Counted from the stretch's first letter, positions 38,178 to 46,519 are shown. The stretch is DNA of 64,000 nt from Actinoplanes aureus (GCF_015704865.1 NZ_JADQTO010000006.1:218591-282590); one strand, 5' to 3'. Notes: a model not told the origin generated them from the sequence alone. Made by a program: numbers and translations.

Positions 38178-39011
38178 ATGAACCGATGGATCACCGCCGG
38201 CCTGGGTACCGCGGCCGCGGTCGCCCTGACGCTCGGGGCGGCCGGGGCCGCGTTCGCGGGTAGCGATGACGACGACCGGCGCCTGCAGGCTGTCGGGCTG
38301 ACCGCCGACCAGCAGCTGGTCACGTTCGCCGTGGACAAGCCGGGCCGGGTCCGTACGGCCGGGAAGGTCACCGGTCTACAGAGCGACACCCGGCTGGTCG
38401 GCGTCGACTACCGGGTACAGGACGGCAAGCTGTACGGCGTCGGTGACGCGGGTGGCGTCTACACCCTGGTGGTGCGCGGGGCGAAGGCCACCAAGGTCAG
38501 CCAGTTGGCGGTGGCGCTGAACGGCACGAGCTTCGGCGTCGACTTCAACCCGGCCGCCGACCGGCTGCGGATCGTCAGCGACACCGGCCAGAACCTGCGG
38601 CACGACGTCAACGCCGGCGGCACCACGGTCGCCGACGCCACCCTGACGATTCCGCCGGCCACCACGCCCGCGACCGGTGTGACGGCGGTCGCGTACACCA
38701 ACAACGACCTGAGCCCGGACACCGCCACCACGTTGTTCGACCTGGACACCACCCTGGACCAGATCGCCGTTCAAGCGCCGGCCAACGCGGGCCTGCTCAG
38801 CCCGACCGGCAAGCTCGGCGTCGACGCCGGTGCGGAGGCCGGCTTCGACATCTACACCGATGCCGACGCCACCGGTTTCGCCGCTCTCCAGGTGGGCGGT
38901 CGCAACGTCCTGTACCGGATCTCGCTGCTCAGCGGCCGGGCCGACCAGCTGGGCCGGTTCCCCGCCACGGTCACGGTGACCGACCTCGCGCTGCCGCTCG
39001 GCCAGAGCTGA
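38178..39011 (+). CDS. Secreted DUF4394 protein
   Basis: A 277-residue exported protein (signal peptide MNRWITAGLGTAAAVALTLG, cleaved near AFAG). The mature part is a beta-propeller-like DUF4394 protein with LQAVGLTADQQLVTF, LVGVDYRVQDGKLYGVGD, FGVDFNPAADRLRIVSDTGQ and VAYTNNDLSPDTATTLFDLD. These domains often describe surface or secreted proteins; no enzyme activity is known. The start at 38178 follows GGAGG and excludes an earlier ATG at 38148. A bidirectional terminator follows. Confidence 0.85.
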   Translation: MNRWITAGLGTAAAVALTLGAAGAAFAGSDDDDRRLQAVGLTADQQLVTFAVDKPGRVRTAGKVTGLQSDTRLVGVDYRVQDGKLYGVGDAGGVYTLVVRGAKATKVSQLAVALNGTSFGVDFNPAADRLRIVSDTGQNLRHDVNAGGTTVADATLTIPPATTPATGVTAVAYTNNDLSPDTATTLFDLDTTLDQIAVQAPANAGLLSPTGKLGVDAGAEAGFDIYTDADATGFAALQVGGRNVLYRISLLSGRADQLGRFPATVTVTDLALPLGQS

Positions 39012-39025
39012 GGTCCCGTTGATCC

Positions 39026-39065
39026 CGGGCCGGGGTGGTGCACCCAGGCGGCACTCCGGCCCGGC
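39026..39065. terminator. Bidirectional terminator hairpin
   Basis: CCGGGCCGGGGTG (39026-39038) pairs with CACTCCGGCCCGG (39053-39065) over 13 bp with one G-T wobble. It sits between the ends of the DUF4394 gene (+) and the next minus-strand gene. Confidence 0.75.
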
Positions 39066-39088
39066 GCCAGCACACCGACGAGGAGCGG

Positions 39089-39484
39089 TCAGGCGGTCAC
39101 GTCGAGCCGGCCGCCACCGCCGCCCTGCTGGGACAGGTGGCGCAGCGCCGGCTCCAGATAGCCGGTGACCGGGTTCCGGCCGGTCGGGTTCTGGTCGTAC
39201 CGGCGGGCCAGGTCCTTGAGGTAGACCGCGGTCACCTCCTGGCCCGGGGCCAGCTTCCCGGCCGCCCGGTCGGCGGCGATCGCCGCGGCCAGCGCGTTGA
39301 TCCACCCCGGGTTGGGCTCGCCGGGCCGGATCCGCTGGCCGGTGGCCTGATAGATGAGCTCCCGGTCGCGATCGGTCAGCGACTCCGCGTCCTGGCGGGC
39401 GTGCTGGTTGCGTTCCCGGGCGGCGGTCCGGACCGGGGTGGCCGGCAGTGGTTGCGAGCTGCGATTCAGCCGGGACACGGACAT
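39089..39484 (-). CDS. Small uncharacterised protein
   Basis: A 131-residue soluble protein I do not recognise. It has a Ser/Arg-rich N-terminus, then SLTDRDRELIYQATGQRIRP, a helix of the form WINALAAAIAADRAAG, and YLKDLARRYDQNPTGRNPVT, ending in a Gly-rich tail. Codon bias is typical of the neighbourhood. GGGGG lies ten bases before the ATG at 39484. It is convergent with the DUF4394 gene and divergent from the hydrolase gene 154 bp away. Function unknown. Confidence 0.65.
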   Translation of the reverse strand: MSVSRLNRSSQPLPATPVRTAARERNQHARQDAESLTDRDRELIYQATGQRIRPGEPNPGWINALAAAIAADRAAGKLAPGQEVTAVYLKDLARRYDQNPTGRNPVTGYLEPALRHLSQQGGGGGRLDVTA

Positions 39485-39638
39485 GGCAGACCCCCGAAGG
39501 CCGTGGTGCCTCTTCCTCCTCCTGATCGGCAACCGGTCGCCGAACCTGAGAGCTTTTCCGGCCCCTCCGGCTTACCGTGGTGGTGAGGCCCCTGTCCCTC
39601 CGGACTCCGACCGATGAAACGGACCGAGAGGACGGACG

Positions 39639-40313
39639 ATGACCACCTGGACAACCCAAGAACGGATCGATGCCGGCACGGTACGCCTCGACGGCGACCT
39701 GACCCTGCCGGAGCATCCGGCCGGCGTGGTCCTCTTCGCGCACGGCAGCGGCAGTTCCCGGCACAGCCCGCGTAACCGGGCGGTGGCGCAGGAGCTGAAC
39801 CGGCGCGGGCTGGCCACGTTGCTCGCCGATCTGCTGACCCGGGAGGAAGAGGCCGCCGACTCGCGTACCGGTGATCTGCGCTTCGACATCGGCCTGCTCG
39901 CCGACCGGCTAGTCGCCATGATCGACTGGACGCGGAACCAGCCGCCCACCGCGTCGCTGCCGATCGGCCTGTTCGGCGCCAGCACCGGCGGGGGAGCGGC
40001 GCTGGTCGCCGCCGCGGCCCGGCCCGAGGCGGTACGCGCGGTGGTGTCCCGCGGTGGCCGCCCCGACCTGGCCGGACCGGCCCTGGTCGAGGTGCGGGCC
40101 CCGACGCTGCTGATCGTCGGCGAGCGGGATCAGCGCGTGGTCGACATGAACGAGCAGGCACGCAACACCATGCGGATCCGCGCCGAGTTGCGGATCATCC
40201 CGAGCGCCACGCACCTGTTCGAGGAGCCCGGCGCCCTGGAGCAGGTGGCGGAGGAGGCCGGGGACTGGTTCAGCATGCATCTGGCGGCCGCGTCCCGGGA
40301 GCCGGTGAGGTGA
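39639..40313 (+). CDS. Dienelactone-hydrolase-like alpha/beta hydrolase
   Basis: A 224-residue alpha/beta hydrolase. VLFAHGSGSSRHSPRNR forms the oxyanion region, GLFGASTGGGAALVAA holds the nucleophile Ser, and IVGERDQRVV and SATHLFEEPG hold the Asp and His. The next gene, a phosphoribosyltransferase, starts within its stop (GTGA overlap). In many bacteria these two domains are fused into one protein, so the pair probably works together; the reaction is unknown. Confidence 0.85.
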   Translation: MTTWTTQERIDAGTVRLDGDLTLPEHPAGVVLFAHGSGSSRHSPRNRAVAQELNRRGLATLLADLLTREEEAADSRTGDLRFDIGLLADRLVAMIDWTRNQPPTASLPIGLFGASTGGGAALVAAAARPEAVRAVVSRGGRPDLAGPALVEVRAPTLLIVGERDQRVVDMNEQARNTMRIRAELRIIPSATHLFEEPGALEQVAEEAGDWFSMHLAAASREPVR

Positions 40314-40975
40314 GTCTGATGATCTTCGCGAATCGCACCGAGGCCGGGCGGGCCCTGGCCGGCCGTGTCGCCGAGGTGATCGGCGCGGCGGGGGAGGGCC
40401 GGCCGCTGGTCCTGGCTCTGCCGCGGGGCGGCCTGCCGGTCGCCGCGCCGGTCGCTGAGCGGATCGGTGGCGACCTGGACATCGTGGTGGCCCGCAAGAT
40501 CGGCGCTCCGGGGCATGCCGAGTTCGGCGTCGGTGCGGTGGCCGAGGACGGCCCGCCGGTGTACGACCGGCAGAACCTGCGGTACGCCGGGATCACCGAA
40601 AAGGACGTCGCCGCCACCCTGGCCGGCGAGCGCGCCGAGCTGAGCCGCCGGATCCGGCGGTACCGGGGCGACCGCCCGCCGCCGCCGGTCCGGGGCCGGA
40701 CGGTGGTGCTGATCGACGACGGTCTGGCCACCGGGGTGACCGCGCACGCCGCGCTGCGCTGGGTACGCGAGCACGACCCGCAGCGGCTGATCCTGGCCGT
40801 GCCGGTGTGCGCGCCGCAGGCCCGGGACGCGCTCGCGCCGGAGACCGACGCGCTCGTCTACCTGAGTGCGCCGGAGCAGTTCCTCGCGGTGGGCCGCTGG
40901 TACGCGGACTTCACCCAGCTCACCGACGAGGACGTGGACGAGGTGCTGTCCCGCTTCCACCCCGCCGGGGTCTAA
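40310..40975 (+). CDS. Phosphoribosyltransferase-fold protein
   Basis: A 221-residue type I PRTase-fold protein. The PRPP loop is VVLIDDGLATGVTAHAAL, preceded by the pyrophosphate-loop region LALPRGGLPVAAPVAERIG and VVARKIGAPGHAEFGVGAV. It overlaps the hydrolase gene by four bases and forms a two-gene operon with it. Homologues lie beside or fused to dienelactone-hydrolase-like domains, with unknown substrate. The gene is followed by a 90-bp gap containing the ABC-operon promoter. Confidence 0.85.
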   Translation: MSLMIFANRTEAGRALAGRVAEVIGAAGEGRPLVLALPRGGLPVAAPVAERIGGDLDIVVARKIGAPGHAEFGVGAVAEDGPPVYDRQNLRYAGITEKDVAATLAGERAELSRRIRRYRGDRPPPPVRGRTVVLIDDGLATGVTAHAALRWVREHDPQRLILAVPVCAPQARDALAPETDALVYLSAPEQFLAVGRWYADFTQLTDEDVDEVLSRFHPAGV

Positions 40976-40999
40976 TTCTTCATCTGTTGAAATCGGCAC

Positions 41000-41039
41000 T
41001 TGTGTGTGCCCGGGAAATTCATCTAGCGTTGAGTTCAAC
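41000..41039 (+). promoter_or_regulatory. Putative promoter and TetR operator of the ABC operon
   Basis: TTGTGT (41000-41005) and TAGCGT (41024-41029) are spaced 18 bases as a possible -35/-10 pair. The palindrome GTTGAGTTCAAC (41028-41039; arms GTTGA/TCAAC) overlaps the -10 end, where a TetR-type repressor would block polymerase. The tetR-like gene is the third gene of the operon. Confidence 0.45.
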
Positions 41040-41065
41040 ACCTGATGAGTTTCCGGGGAGGAAAT

Positions 41066-41785
41066 ATGGACACCGCGATCGAGGTCACCGACCTCGTCGT
41101 CAAACGCGGGAAGCGGGTCGTGCTCGACGGCTTCTCCTGCGTCATCCCGCGCGGCAGCGTCACCGGCCTGCTGGGCCCCAGCGGCAGCGGCAAGACCACC
41201 CTGATGCGCGCGATCGTCGGCGTGCAGGTCGTCGAGTCCGGCGGGGTGACCGTCCTCGGCCACCCCGCCGGCTCCACCCCGCTGCGCCGCAAGATCGGTT
41301 ACCTGACCCAGGCGCCCAGCGTCTACGCCGACCTCACCGTGCGGGAGAACACCCGCTACTTCGCCAGCCTCTACCGCCTCAAGGCGGCGGTGGCCGACGA
41401 GGCGATCGCGGCGGTCGGGCTGACCGGCGCGGCCGGCCAGCTGGTGGCCGACCTCTCCGGCGGGCAGCGCAGCCGCGCCTCCCTCGCCTGCGCGATCGTC
41501 GGCCGGCCCGAGGTCCTGGTCCTGGACGAGCCGACCGTCGGGCAGGACCCGGTGCTGCGCGACGAGCTGTGGGACCACTTCCGCCGCCTCGCCGCGGACG
41601 GCACCACCGTGCTGGTCTCCAGCCACGTGATGGACGAGGCGAACCGGTGTGACCGGCTGCTGCTGATCCGCGAGGGCGCGCTGATCGCCGACGACACCCC
41701 CGCGGGGGTCAAACACGCGGCCGGTGCCGACGACCTGGACCAGGCCTTCCTGCAATTGATCAAGCGACAGGCGGTGGCGGCGTGA
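41066..41785 (+). CDS. ABC transporter ATP-binding protein
   Basis: A 239-residue ATPase of the ABC-2 drug/antibiotic exporter type. Walker A is GLLGPSGSGKTTLM, the signature is VADLSGGQRSRASLA, Walker B is EVLVLDEPTVGQDP, and the H-loop is LVSSHVMDEANRCD. It pairs with the permease that begins inside its stop codon. GGGGAGGA precedes the ATG at 41066. Together with the TetR gene it forms a self-regulated efflux cassette; the substrate is unknown. Confidence 0.93.
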   Translation: MDTAIEVTDLVVKRGKRVVLDGFSCVIPRGSVTGLLGPSGSGKTTLMRAIVGVQVVESGGVTVLGHPAGSTPLRRKIGYLTQAPSVYADLTVRENTRYFASLYRLKAAVADEAIAAVGLTGAAGQLVADLSGGQRSRASLACAIVGRPEVLVLDEPTVGQDPVLRDELWDHFRRLAADGTTVLVSSHVMDEANRCDRLLLIREGALIADDTPAGVKHAAGADDLDQAFLQLIKRQAVAA

Positions 41786-42510
41786 TTCTCTCCAGCACGA
41801 TCAAGCGGATCCTCACCCAGCTGCGGCACGACCCGCGCACCATCGCGCTGATCATCGTGGTGCCGACGCTGCTGATCACCCTGATCTACTTCATGTACGA
41901 CGAGCAGCCCGCGGTCTTCGACCGGATCGCGCTGACCATGCTCGGCGTCTTCCCGTTCATCGTGATGTTCCTGATCACCAGCATCGCGATGCTGCGCGAG
42001 CGCACCACCGGCACGCTGGAGCGGCTCTTCACCACCCCGGTCGGCAAGCTCGACCTGCTCTTCGGTTACGGGGTGGCGTTCGGTCTGGCGGCGGCGGCGC
42101 AGGCCACCGTCGCGGCCGGCTTCGCGTACTGGGTGCTGGACATGACGACCGCGGGCAGTCTCTCGCTGGTCATCCTGATCGCCGTGGCCAACGCCGTGCT
42201 CGGGGTGGCCCTCGGGCTGCTGTGCAGCGCGTTCGCGCGTACCGAGTTCCAGGCGGTGCAGTTCATGCCGCTCGTCGTGGCGCCGCAGCTGCTGCTCTGC
42301 GGTCTGTTCGTGCCGCGCGCCGCGATGGCCGGCTGGTTGCAGGCGATCAGCGACGTGCTGCCGATGTCCTACTCAGTGGAGGCGCTGACCGAGGTGGGCG
42401 CCAACGCCGAGCCGACCGGCATCATGTGGCGAGACCTCGCCGTCGTGGTGGGGGCGGTCGTGGTGGCGCTCACCCTGGGTGCGGCCACCCTCCGGCGCAG
42501 GACGCCTTGA
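41782..42510 (+). CDS. ABC-2 type permease
   Basis: A 242-residue membrane protein with about six helices. ILTQLRHDPRTIALIIVVPT is the cytoplasmic/first helix region, and LRERTTGTLERLFTTPVGKL with LFVPRAAMAGWLQAISDVLP are typical of ABC-2 exporters. The GTG start overlaps the ATPase stop by four bases. A dimer with the ATPase should export a hydrophobic compound. Confidence 0.92.
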   Translation: MILSSTIKRILTQLRHDPRTIALIIVVPTLLITLIYFMYDEQPAVFDRIALTMLGVFPFIVMFLITSIAMLRERTTGTLERLFTTPVGKLDLLFGYGVAFGLAAAAQATVAAGFAYWVLDMTTAGSLSLVILIAVANAVLGVALGLLCSAFARTEFQAVQFMPLVVAPQLLLCGLFVPRAAMAGWLQAISDVLPMSYSVEALTEVGANAEPTGIMWRDLAVVVGAVVVALTLGAATLRRRTP

Positions 42511-42528
42511 GCGGTACGAAGGAGAACG

Positions 42529-43140
42529 ATGGTGCGACGGACCGGACGCCGGCCCGGAAACCCGGACACGCGCGAGGCGATCCTGGCGGCGGCGCGCAGC
42601 GCGTTCGCCGAGAAGGGGTACGACGGCGCCTCGATCCGTGCCATCGCGACCGGCGCCGGGGTCGACCCGGCGCTGGTTCATCACTACTTCGGCACCAAGG
42701 ACAAGCTCTTCCTGGCCACCATGAACTCGCCGATCGACCCGATCGACATCATCACCGAGGCGACCGACGGTGACCGCGACGAGATCGGCGTCCGGTTCGT
42801 GCGCGCGTTCCTGCGCATGTGGGACGGGCCGCGCGGCGCGGCCGCGGTGGCGCTGCTGCGGTCGGTGGTCGGCACCGAGTGGACCACCAAGCTGTTCCGC
42901 GAGTTCATCATCACCCAGGTCCTGCGCCGGGCCGTACCCAGGCTCGGTCTCGACCCGGCCGAGGCCAGCCTGCGGGTCACCCTCGCGGCCAGCCACCTGG
43001 TCGGCCTGGCCATGGCCCGCTATGTGATCAAGGTGGAACCGCTGGCCTCCGTGCCGTCGGAGACTCTGGTCGCCGCGATCGGCCCGACCGTCCAGCGCTA
43101 CCTCACCGAAGATCTTCCGGGAGTCTTTCCCGAGGCATGA
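42529..43140 (+). CDS. TetR-family regulator of the ABC exporter
   Basis: A 203-residue TetR repressor. The N-terminal HTH (about 12-58) includes TREAILAAARSAFAEKGYDG and VDPALVHHYFGTKDKLFLA; the C-terminal part is the all-helical ligand domain. AAGGAG precedes the ATG. It is the third gene of the exporter operon, so it probably represses the operon through the palindrome at 41028-41039 and is released by the exporter's substrate. Confidence 0.9.
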   Translation: MVRRTGRRPGNPDTREAILAAARSAFAEKGYDGASIRAIATGAGVDPALVHHYFGTKDKLFLATMNSPIDPIDIITEATDGDRDEIGVRFVRAFLRMWDGPRGAAAVALLRSVVGTEWTTKLFREFIITQVLRRAVPRLGLDPAEASLRVTLAASHLVGLAMARYVIKVEPLASVPSETLVAAIGPTVQRYLTEDLPGVFPEA

Positions 43141-43143
43141 AAC

Positions 43144-43548
43144 GTGGCCCTTCGGGGCAAGCCGCGTGTCGTGCGACTTGCGATGGTGCTGGTGCCGGCC
43201 CTGTTGCTGGCCGGATGCGGATCGGTCCAGGAGCGGGCCTCGGCCGCCGGAGACACCGCTACGCGGTTCCTCGAGGCGGTGGCCGGCGGTGACGGCGAGG
43301 CCGCCTGCGCCCTGCTGGCACCGGAGACCGAGGCGGAGATCGACGCGCCCTGCGCGGAGAGCATTCTGAGCGAGGCGCTTCCGGCGCCGGCGCCGGTCAC
43401 CGATTCCGAGGTGTACGGCCAGCGCGCGCTGGTCCGGCTCGGCGGTGAGACGGTGTTCCTCGCCGTCTTCCCGGACGGCTGGCGGGTCGTGGCCGCCGGA
43501 TGCACCCCGCGCGGTGAGCGTCCCTACGACTGCGAGATCGAGGGGTGA
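43144..43548 (+). CDS. Small lipoprotein
   Basis: A 134-residue putative lipoprotein. The signal peptide ends in the lipobox LLLAGC, so the lipid-anchored Cys is near residue 25. The mature domain has FLEAVAGGDGEAACALLAPE and ETVFLAVFPDGWRVVAAGC, resembling the small NTF2/SnoaL-like lipoproteins of actinobacteria. GTG starts three bases after the TetR stop, so it is part of the exporter operon. Confidence 0.75.
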   Translation: MALRGKPRVVRLAMVLVPALLLAGCGSVQERASAAGDTATRFLEAVAGGDGEAACALLAPETEAEIDAPCAESILSEALPAPAPVTDSEVYGQRALVRLGGETVFLAVFPDGWRVVAAGCTPRGERPYDCEIEG

Positions 43549-43553
43549 CGCCG

Positions 43554-43637
43554 ATGCGAGCCCAATACGTGCTGCTCCTGCTGGTGGTCACCACCGGCCT
43601 TCTCTACTTCGCGACGCTCGGGGTGCTGCACCGATGA
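43554..43637 (+). CDS. 27-residue single-span membrane peptide
   Basis: MRAQYVLLLLVVTTGLLYFA continues TLGVLHR before the stop, giving 27 residues that form one hydrophobic helix. GAGGGG lies eight bases before its ATG. It begins five bases after the lipoprotein stop, and its stop overlaps the start of the DUF6766 gene (ATGA). The tight coupling on both sides argues that it is translated. It is too short for standard ORF calls. Function unknown; a small partner subunit of the DUF6766 membrane protein is an inference. Confidence 0.6.
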   Translation: MRAQYVLLLLVVTTGLLYFATLGVLHR

Positions 43638-44308
43638 GCAGGGCACTGAGGGACAACTCGCTCGGCCTGGTCTTCGGCAGCCTCTTCCTGATCGTGCTGG
43701 TCGGGCAGGCGTTCGCCGGGCACGCCGACTTCAACCACCAGCAGCTCGCCGCGGGCATGGAGCCGATCTCGCTCGGCCGCTACCTGACCTCGGCGTCGTT
43801 CGCCGCCGACGTGGCGGAGAACTGGCAGTCCGAGTACCTCCAGTTCTTCCTCTACATCTTCCTGACGGTCTGGCTGGTGCAGAAGGGCTCGCCCGAGTCG
43901 AAGAAGCCGGGCGACGAGGGCCGGGAGTCGGACCGCGAGCAGAAGGTCGGCCGGTACGCCACCGAGGACTCGCCGAGCTGGGCGCGGGCCGGCGGGCTGC
44001 GCCGGACACTGTTGTCCAACTCGCTCGGTCTGGTGATGGGCCTGCTCTTCGTCGCGTCCTGGCTCACCCAGTCGATCGCCGGGATGGCCGCCTTCAACGA
44101 GGAGCAGCTGCGCGACCTCCAGGAACCGGTCTCCTGGGCGCGGTACCTGACCGAGCCGGACTTCTGGAACCGCACCCTGCAGAACTGGCAGTCCGAGCTG
44201 CTCGCCGTCGCGTCGATGGTGATCCTCTCGATCTACCTGCGGCAGCGCGGCTCCCCGGAGTCGAAGCCGGTGGGCAGCCCGCACGACTCGACCGGCGTCG
44301 AGGGGTGA
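43634..44308 (+). CDS. DUF6766 membrane protein, internally duplicated
   Basis: A 224-residue membrane protein. It consists of two similar halves of about 90 residues: NSLGLVFGSLFLIVLVGQA, RYLTSASFAADVAENWQSEY and GSPESKKPG in the first half correspond to NSLGLVMGLLFVASWLTQS, RYLTEPDFWNRTLQNWQSEL and GSPESKPVG in the second. Each half has two membrane helices. DUF6766 proteins are uncharacterised. The start overlaps the 27-residue peptide by four bases, and the gene ends four bases from the convergent MCP-PilZ gene. Confidence 0.8.
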   Translation: MSRALRDNSLGLVFGSLFLIVLVGQAFAGHADFNHQQLAAGMEPISLGRYLTSASFAADVAENWQSEYLQFFLYIFLTVWLVQKGSPESKKPGDEGRESDREQKVGRYATEDSPSWARAGGLRRTLLSNSLGLVMGLLFVASWLTQSIAGMAAFNEEQLRDLQEPVSWARYLTEPDFWNRTLQNWQSELLAVASMVILSIYLRQRGSPESKPVGSPHDSTGVEG

Positions 44309-44312
44309 CCGG

Positions 44313-45461
44313 TCAGGTGTGCTGGGCGCTGAGACTGGCCAGGTAGGCGTCGACCTTGTCGCGCAGCGCGTCCGGCAACTCGTCGAAGTGCAGGCCGATC
44401 TCGATGGCGTCGTCCCGGACCAGCCGGCGCACCACCCGCGCGTCGAGCGTCCCGCGGAAGCCGTCGAAGGTGCAGTCGGCGCGTACCGGATCGCCGACCT
44501 TGAGGGCCGTGCCCGGCGGGACCGTGCAGCCCAGGCCGTCGGCACTCAGGTCCGTCATCCGTGCGGTGATGGTCTGACCGGACACCGTCTGCAGCATCGC
44601 CGTGCCCGGCACCGGGATCCGGTCGTGGCGCCGGCGTTCCAGGCGTTCGGCCACGTCGGACAGATCGCCGATCTGGTGCATCGTGGCGTCCACGCTCTGG
44701 TGCAGCTGCATGACGATGCCGTGCTGCTGGTCGGCGATCCCGCCGAGCTGGCGCAGCGCGTCCTCGATGTCACCGACGTCCCGGACGATCGCGTTCAGCG
44801 TCTGGCCCATCTGCGCGACGTCCGCCTCCAGGGTCGCGATCGTGCTGGTGATCTGCTCGGTGGAGTCGGCCGTGGTGTCGGCCAGGCTCTTCACCTCGTC
44901 GGCCACCACGGCGAACCCGCTGCCGGCGGCACCGGCCCGGACCGCCTCGATGGTGGCGTTCAGCGCGAGCAGCCGGGTCTGCGAGGCGATCCCGGAGATC
45001 ACGCTGGCGATGCCGGCCACCTGGCGGAGACTGGCGTTCAGCGCGGTGGCCGCCTCGTCGGCGCTGTGCGCGCGCTGGACCAGGGCCTCCGCGGCGTCGT
45101 TGGTGAGGGTCACCCGCTCGTGCGTGGCGGTCGCCGCGTTGCGGGCCGCGTCCACCTGGAGCACGACGTCCTCCAGCTTGCCGCCGATCACGGCCGCGGT
45201 GCTGTCGATCGCCTCCTTGGCGCGGCGGCGGAGCCGGTGGTTGAGCTGGCGCTGCTCCACCTGGGCGGCCTCGGCGCTGGCGTCCTGATCGGCCCGCAAC
45301 CGCTCCAGTTCGGCGTCACGCTCGCGCAGCGCCTCGGCGAGCGAGGCGATCTCCCGCTGGGCGCCGGCGTCCCCGGCCGTGGTGATCCGGCGGCTCCTCA
45401 GGATCAGCCAGATGCCGGTGGCCAGCACCAGCAGGGCGGCGGCCAGGACGGACCACACCAC
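44313..45461 (-). CDS. Membrane-anchored MCP-like signalling protein with C-terminal PilZ domain
   Basis: A 382-residue protein. One membrane helix (about 2-22) is followed by coiled coil, a methyl-accepting-type signalling region whose tip reads [20 protein letters not shown], and a C-terminal PilZ domain (about 270-370) with RRRHDRIPVPG and LSADGLG, the c-di-GMP-binding motifs. There is no sensor domain and no HAMP domain. It could link c-di-GMP levels to a chemotaxis-like array. I start at GTG 45461 behind GGGAGGAGG; an ATG eight codons upstream lacks a ribosome site. Confidence 0.85.
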   Translation of the reverse strand: MVWSVLAAALLVLATGIWLILRSRRITTAGDAGAQREIASLAEALRERDAELERLRADQDASAEAAQVEQRQLNHRLRRRAKEAIDSTAAVIGGKLEDVVLQVDAARNAATATHERVTLTNDAAEALVQRAHSADEAATALNASLRQVAGIASVISGIASQTRLLALNATIEAVRAGAAGSGFAVVADEVKSLADTTADSTEQITSTIATLEADVAQMGQTLNAIVRDVGDIEDALRQLGGIADQQHGIVMQLHQSVDATMHQIGDLSDVAERLERRRHDRIPVPGTAMLQTVSGQTITARMTDLSADGLGCTVPPGTALKVGDPVRADCTFDGFRGTLDARVVRRLVRDDAIEIGLHFDELPDALRDKVDAYLASLSAQHT

Positions 45462-45569
45462 GGTCCTCCTCCCGTCCCGGCACATTGTGGGTGAACCGAC
45501 GCTACCGTGCCGCGGTGTCCGGCGTAGGTGGTTCGGCCCGCCCCGCCGGTCAGCGGGGCGGGCCGTCGA

Positions 45570-46055
45570 TCACTCCTTGAGCAGCGCGTCGATCTGGCCC
45601 ATGCCCTCGCGCATGCCCTCCTCCATGCCCATCGCGGCCATCCGCTCCAGCTGCTCGGCACTGACGAACGTCGAGACCGTGGTCATCCGCGTCCCGCTGC
45701 CGGTCGCCTCGAGGGTGACCACGCCGTGCGTGATGTCCTTCGGGTCGACCGGCTCGCCCTTGTCGTCGGCGAAACCGTCGTCGAACTCCAGGCGGTGCGG
45801 CGCCTCGACCGCGGTGATCGTCCACCAGCCGTGCGCCTTCTCCCCGTCCGGGCCGGTCATGAAGTACCGCACCTGGCCGCCGGGCTGGAACTCGTACCGC
45901 TCGAAGGTGGCCGGCCAGGTCGGCGGACCCCACCAGCGCTCCAGCTTGCGCGGGTCGGACCAGACCCGCCAGACCCGCTCCACGGGGGCGTCGAACTCGG
46001 CCACGAAGGTCAGAGTGAGTTTGTCCACGTCCTTGGTCGAACTGATCACGGTCAT
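45570..46055 (-). CDS. SRPBCC/AHSA1-like protein
   Basis: A 161-residue START/AHSA1-fold protein: FVAEFDAPVERVWRVWSDPR, LERWWGPPTWPATFERYEF, GGQVRYFMTGPDGE and the C-terminal helix TFVSAEQLERMAAMGMEEGM. Such proteins bind hydrophobic ligands or assist chaperones; the exact role is unknown. It begins three bases after the ArsR gene, with GGAG as ribosome site, forming the frequent ArsR-SRPBCC operon of actinobacteria and proteobacteria. Confidence 0.9.
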   Translation of the reverse strand: MTVISSTKDVDKLTLTFVAEFDAPVERVWRVWSDPRKLERWWGPPTWPATFERYEFQPGGQVRYFMTGPDGEKAHGWWTITAVEAPHRLEFDDGFADDKGEPVDPKDITHGVVTLEATGSGTRMTTVSTFVSAEQLERMAAMGMEEGMREGMGQIDALLKE

Positions 46056-46058
46056 TTC

Positions 46059-46391
46059 CTACTCCTCGTCCAGGATGGCGGAGATCTGCTCGACCCGCTG
46101 ACGCCAGATCTCCTCGTACGCGTCGAGCAGCAGCGACACCCGCCGCAGTGCCCCGACCTCACCGTTCACGATCTGCTCCCGCCCTCGCCGCGTCTTGCTG
46201 ACCAGGGCCGCCCGCTCCAGCACCGCGACGTGTTTCTGCACCGCCGCGAAGCTCATCGGATAGAGCCGCGCCAGCTCCGACACGGACTGCCCGGAACGGA
46301 TCACCCGGATCAGGATGTCCCGCCGGGTCGCGTCCGCGAGCGCGTGGAAAACGCGGTCCGTGTCGGCGCCGGAAAGCGAACCTACAACCAT
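46059..46391 (-). CDS. ArsR-family regulator
   Basis: A 110-residue winged-helix repressor with ADATRRDILIRVIRSGQSVS and the recognition helix MSFAAVQKHVAVLERAALVS; RGREQIVNGEVGALRRVS resembles the SdpR-like group without the metal-binding cysteines. It lies just upstream of the SRPBCC gene in one operon. Its ATG lies inside a perfect TACAACC/GGTTGTA palindrome, so the message is probably nearly leaderless and self-repressed. Confidence 0.88.
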   Translation of the reverse strand: MVVGSLSGADTDRVFHALADATRRDILIRVIRSGQSVSELARLYPMSFAAVQKHVAVLERAALVSKTRRGREQIVNGEVGALRRVSLLLDAYEEIWRQRVEQISAILDEE

Positions 46392-46400
46392 GTGGTTGTA
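46383..46400. promoter_or_regulatory. ArsR operator overlapping the arsR start codon
   Basis: TACAACCATGTGGTTGTA has perfect 7-bp arms around ATGT. The arsR start codon (46389-46391) lies inside it. Binding here would block transcription start and, in a leaderless message, cover the first codon. Confidence 0.6.
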
Positions 46401-46519
46401 CGTTAGGCGCGACCGCGGGACACCGCAACCCCTTCGATACCTAACGGGTGACTCGAATTCCTGGTGTGACCCGGGCCGGCGCCGATAGGCGGTGCACTCG
46501 TCGTGAACAGGAGCCCGCC

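Noticed and set aside
46453..46490. Second FliA promoter (GCCGATAG at 46481)
   Set aside because: No CTCA-type -35 lies at the required 15-17 base spacing; only the -10-like part is present.
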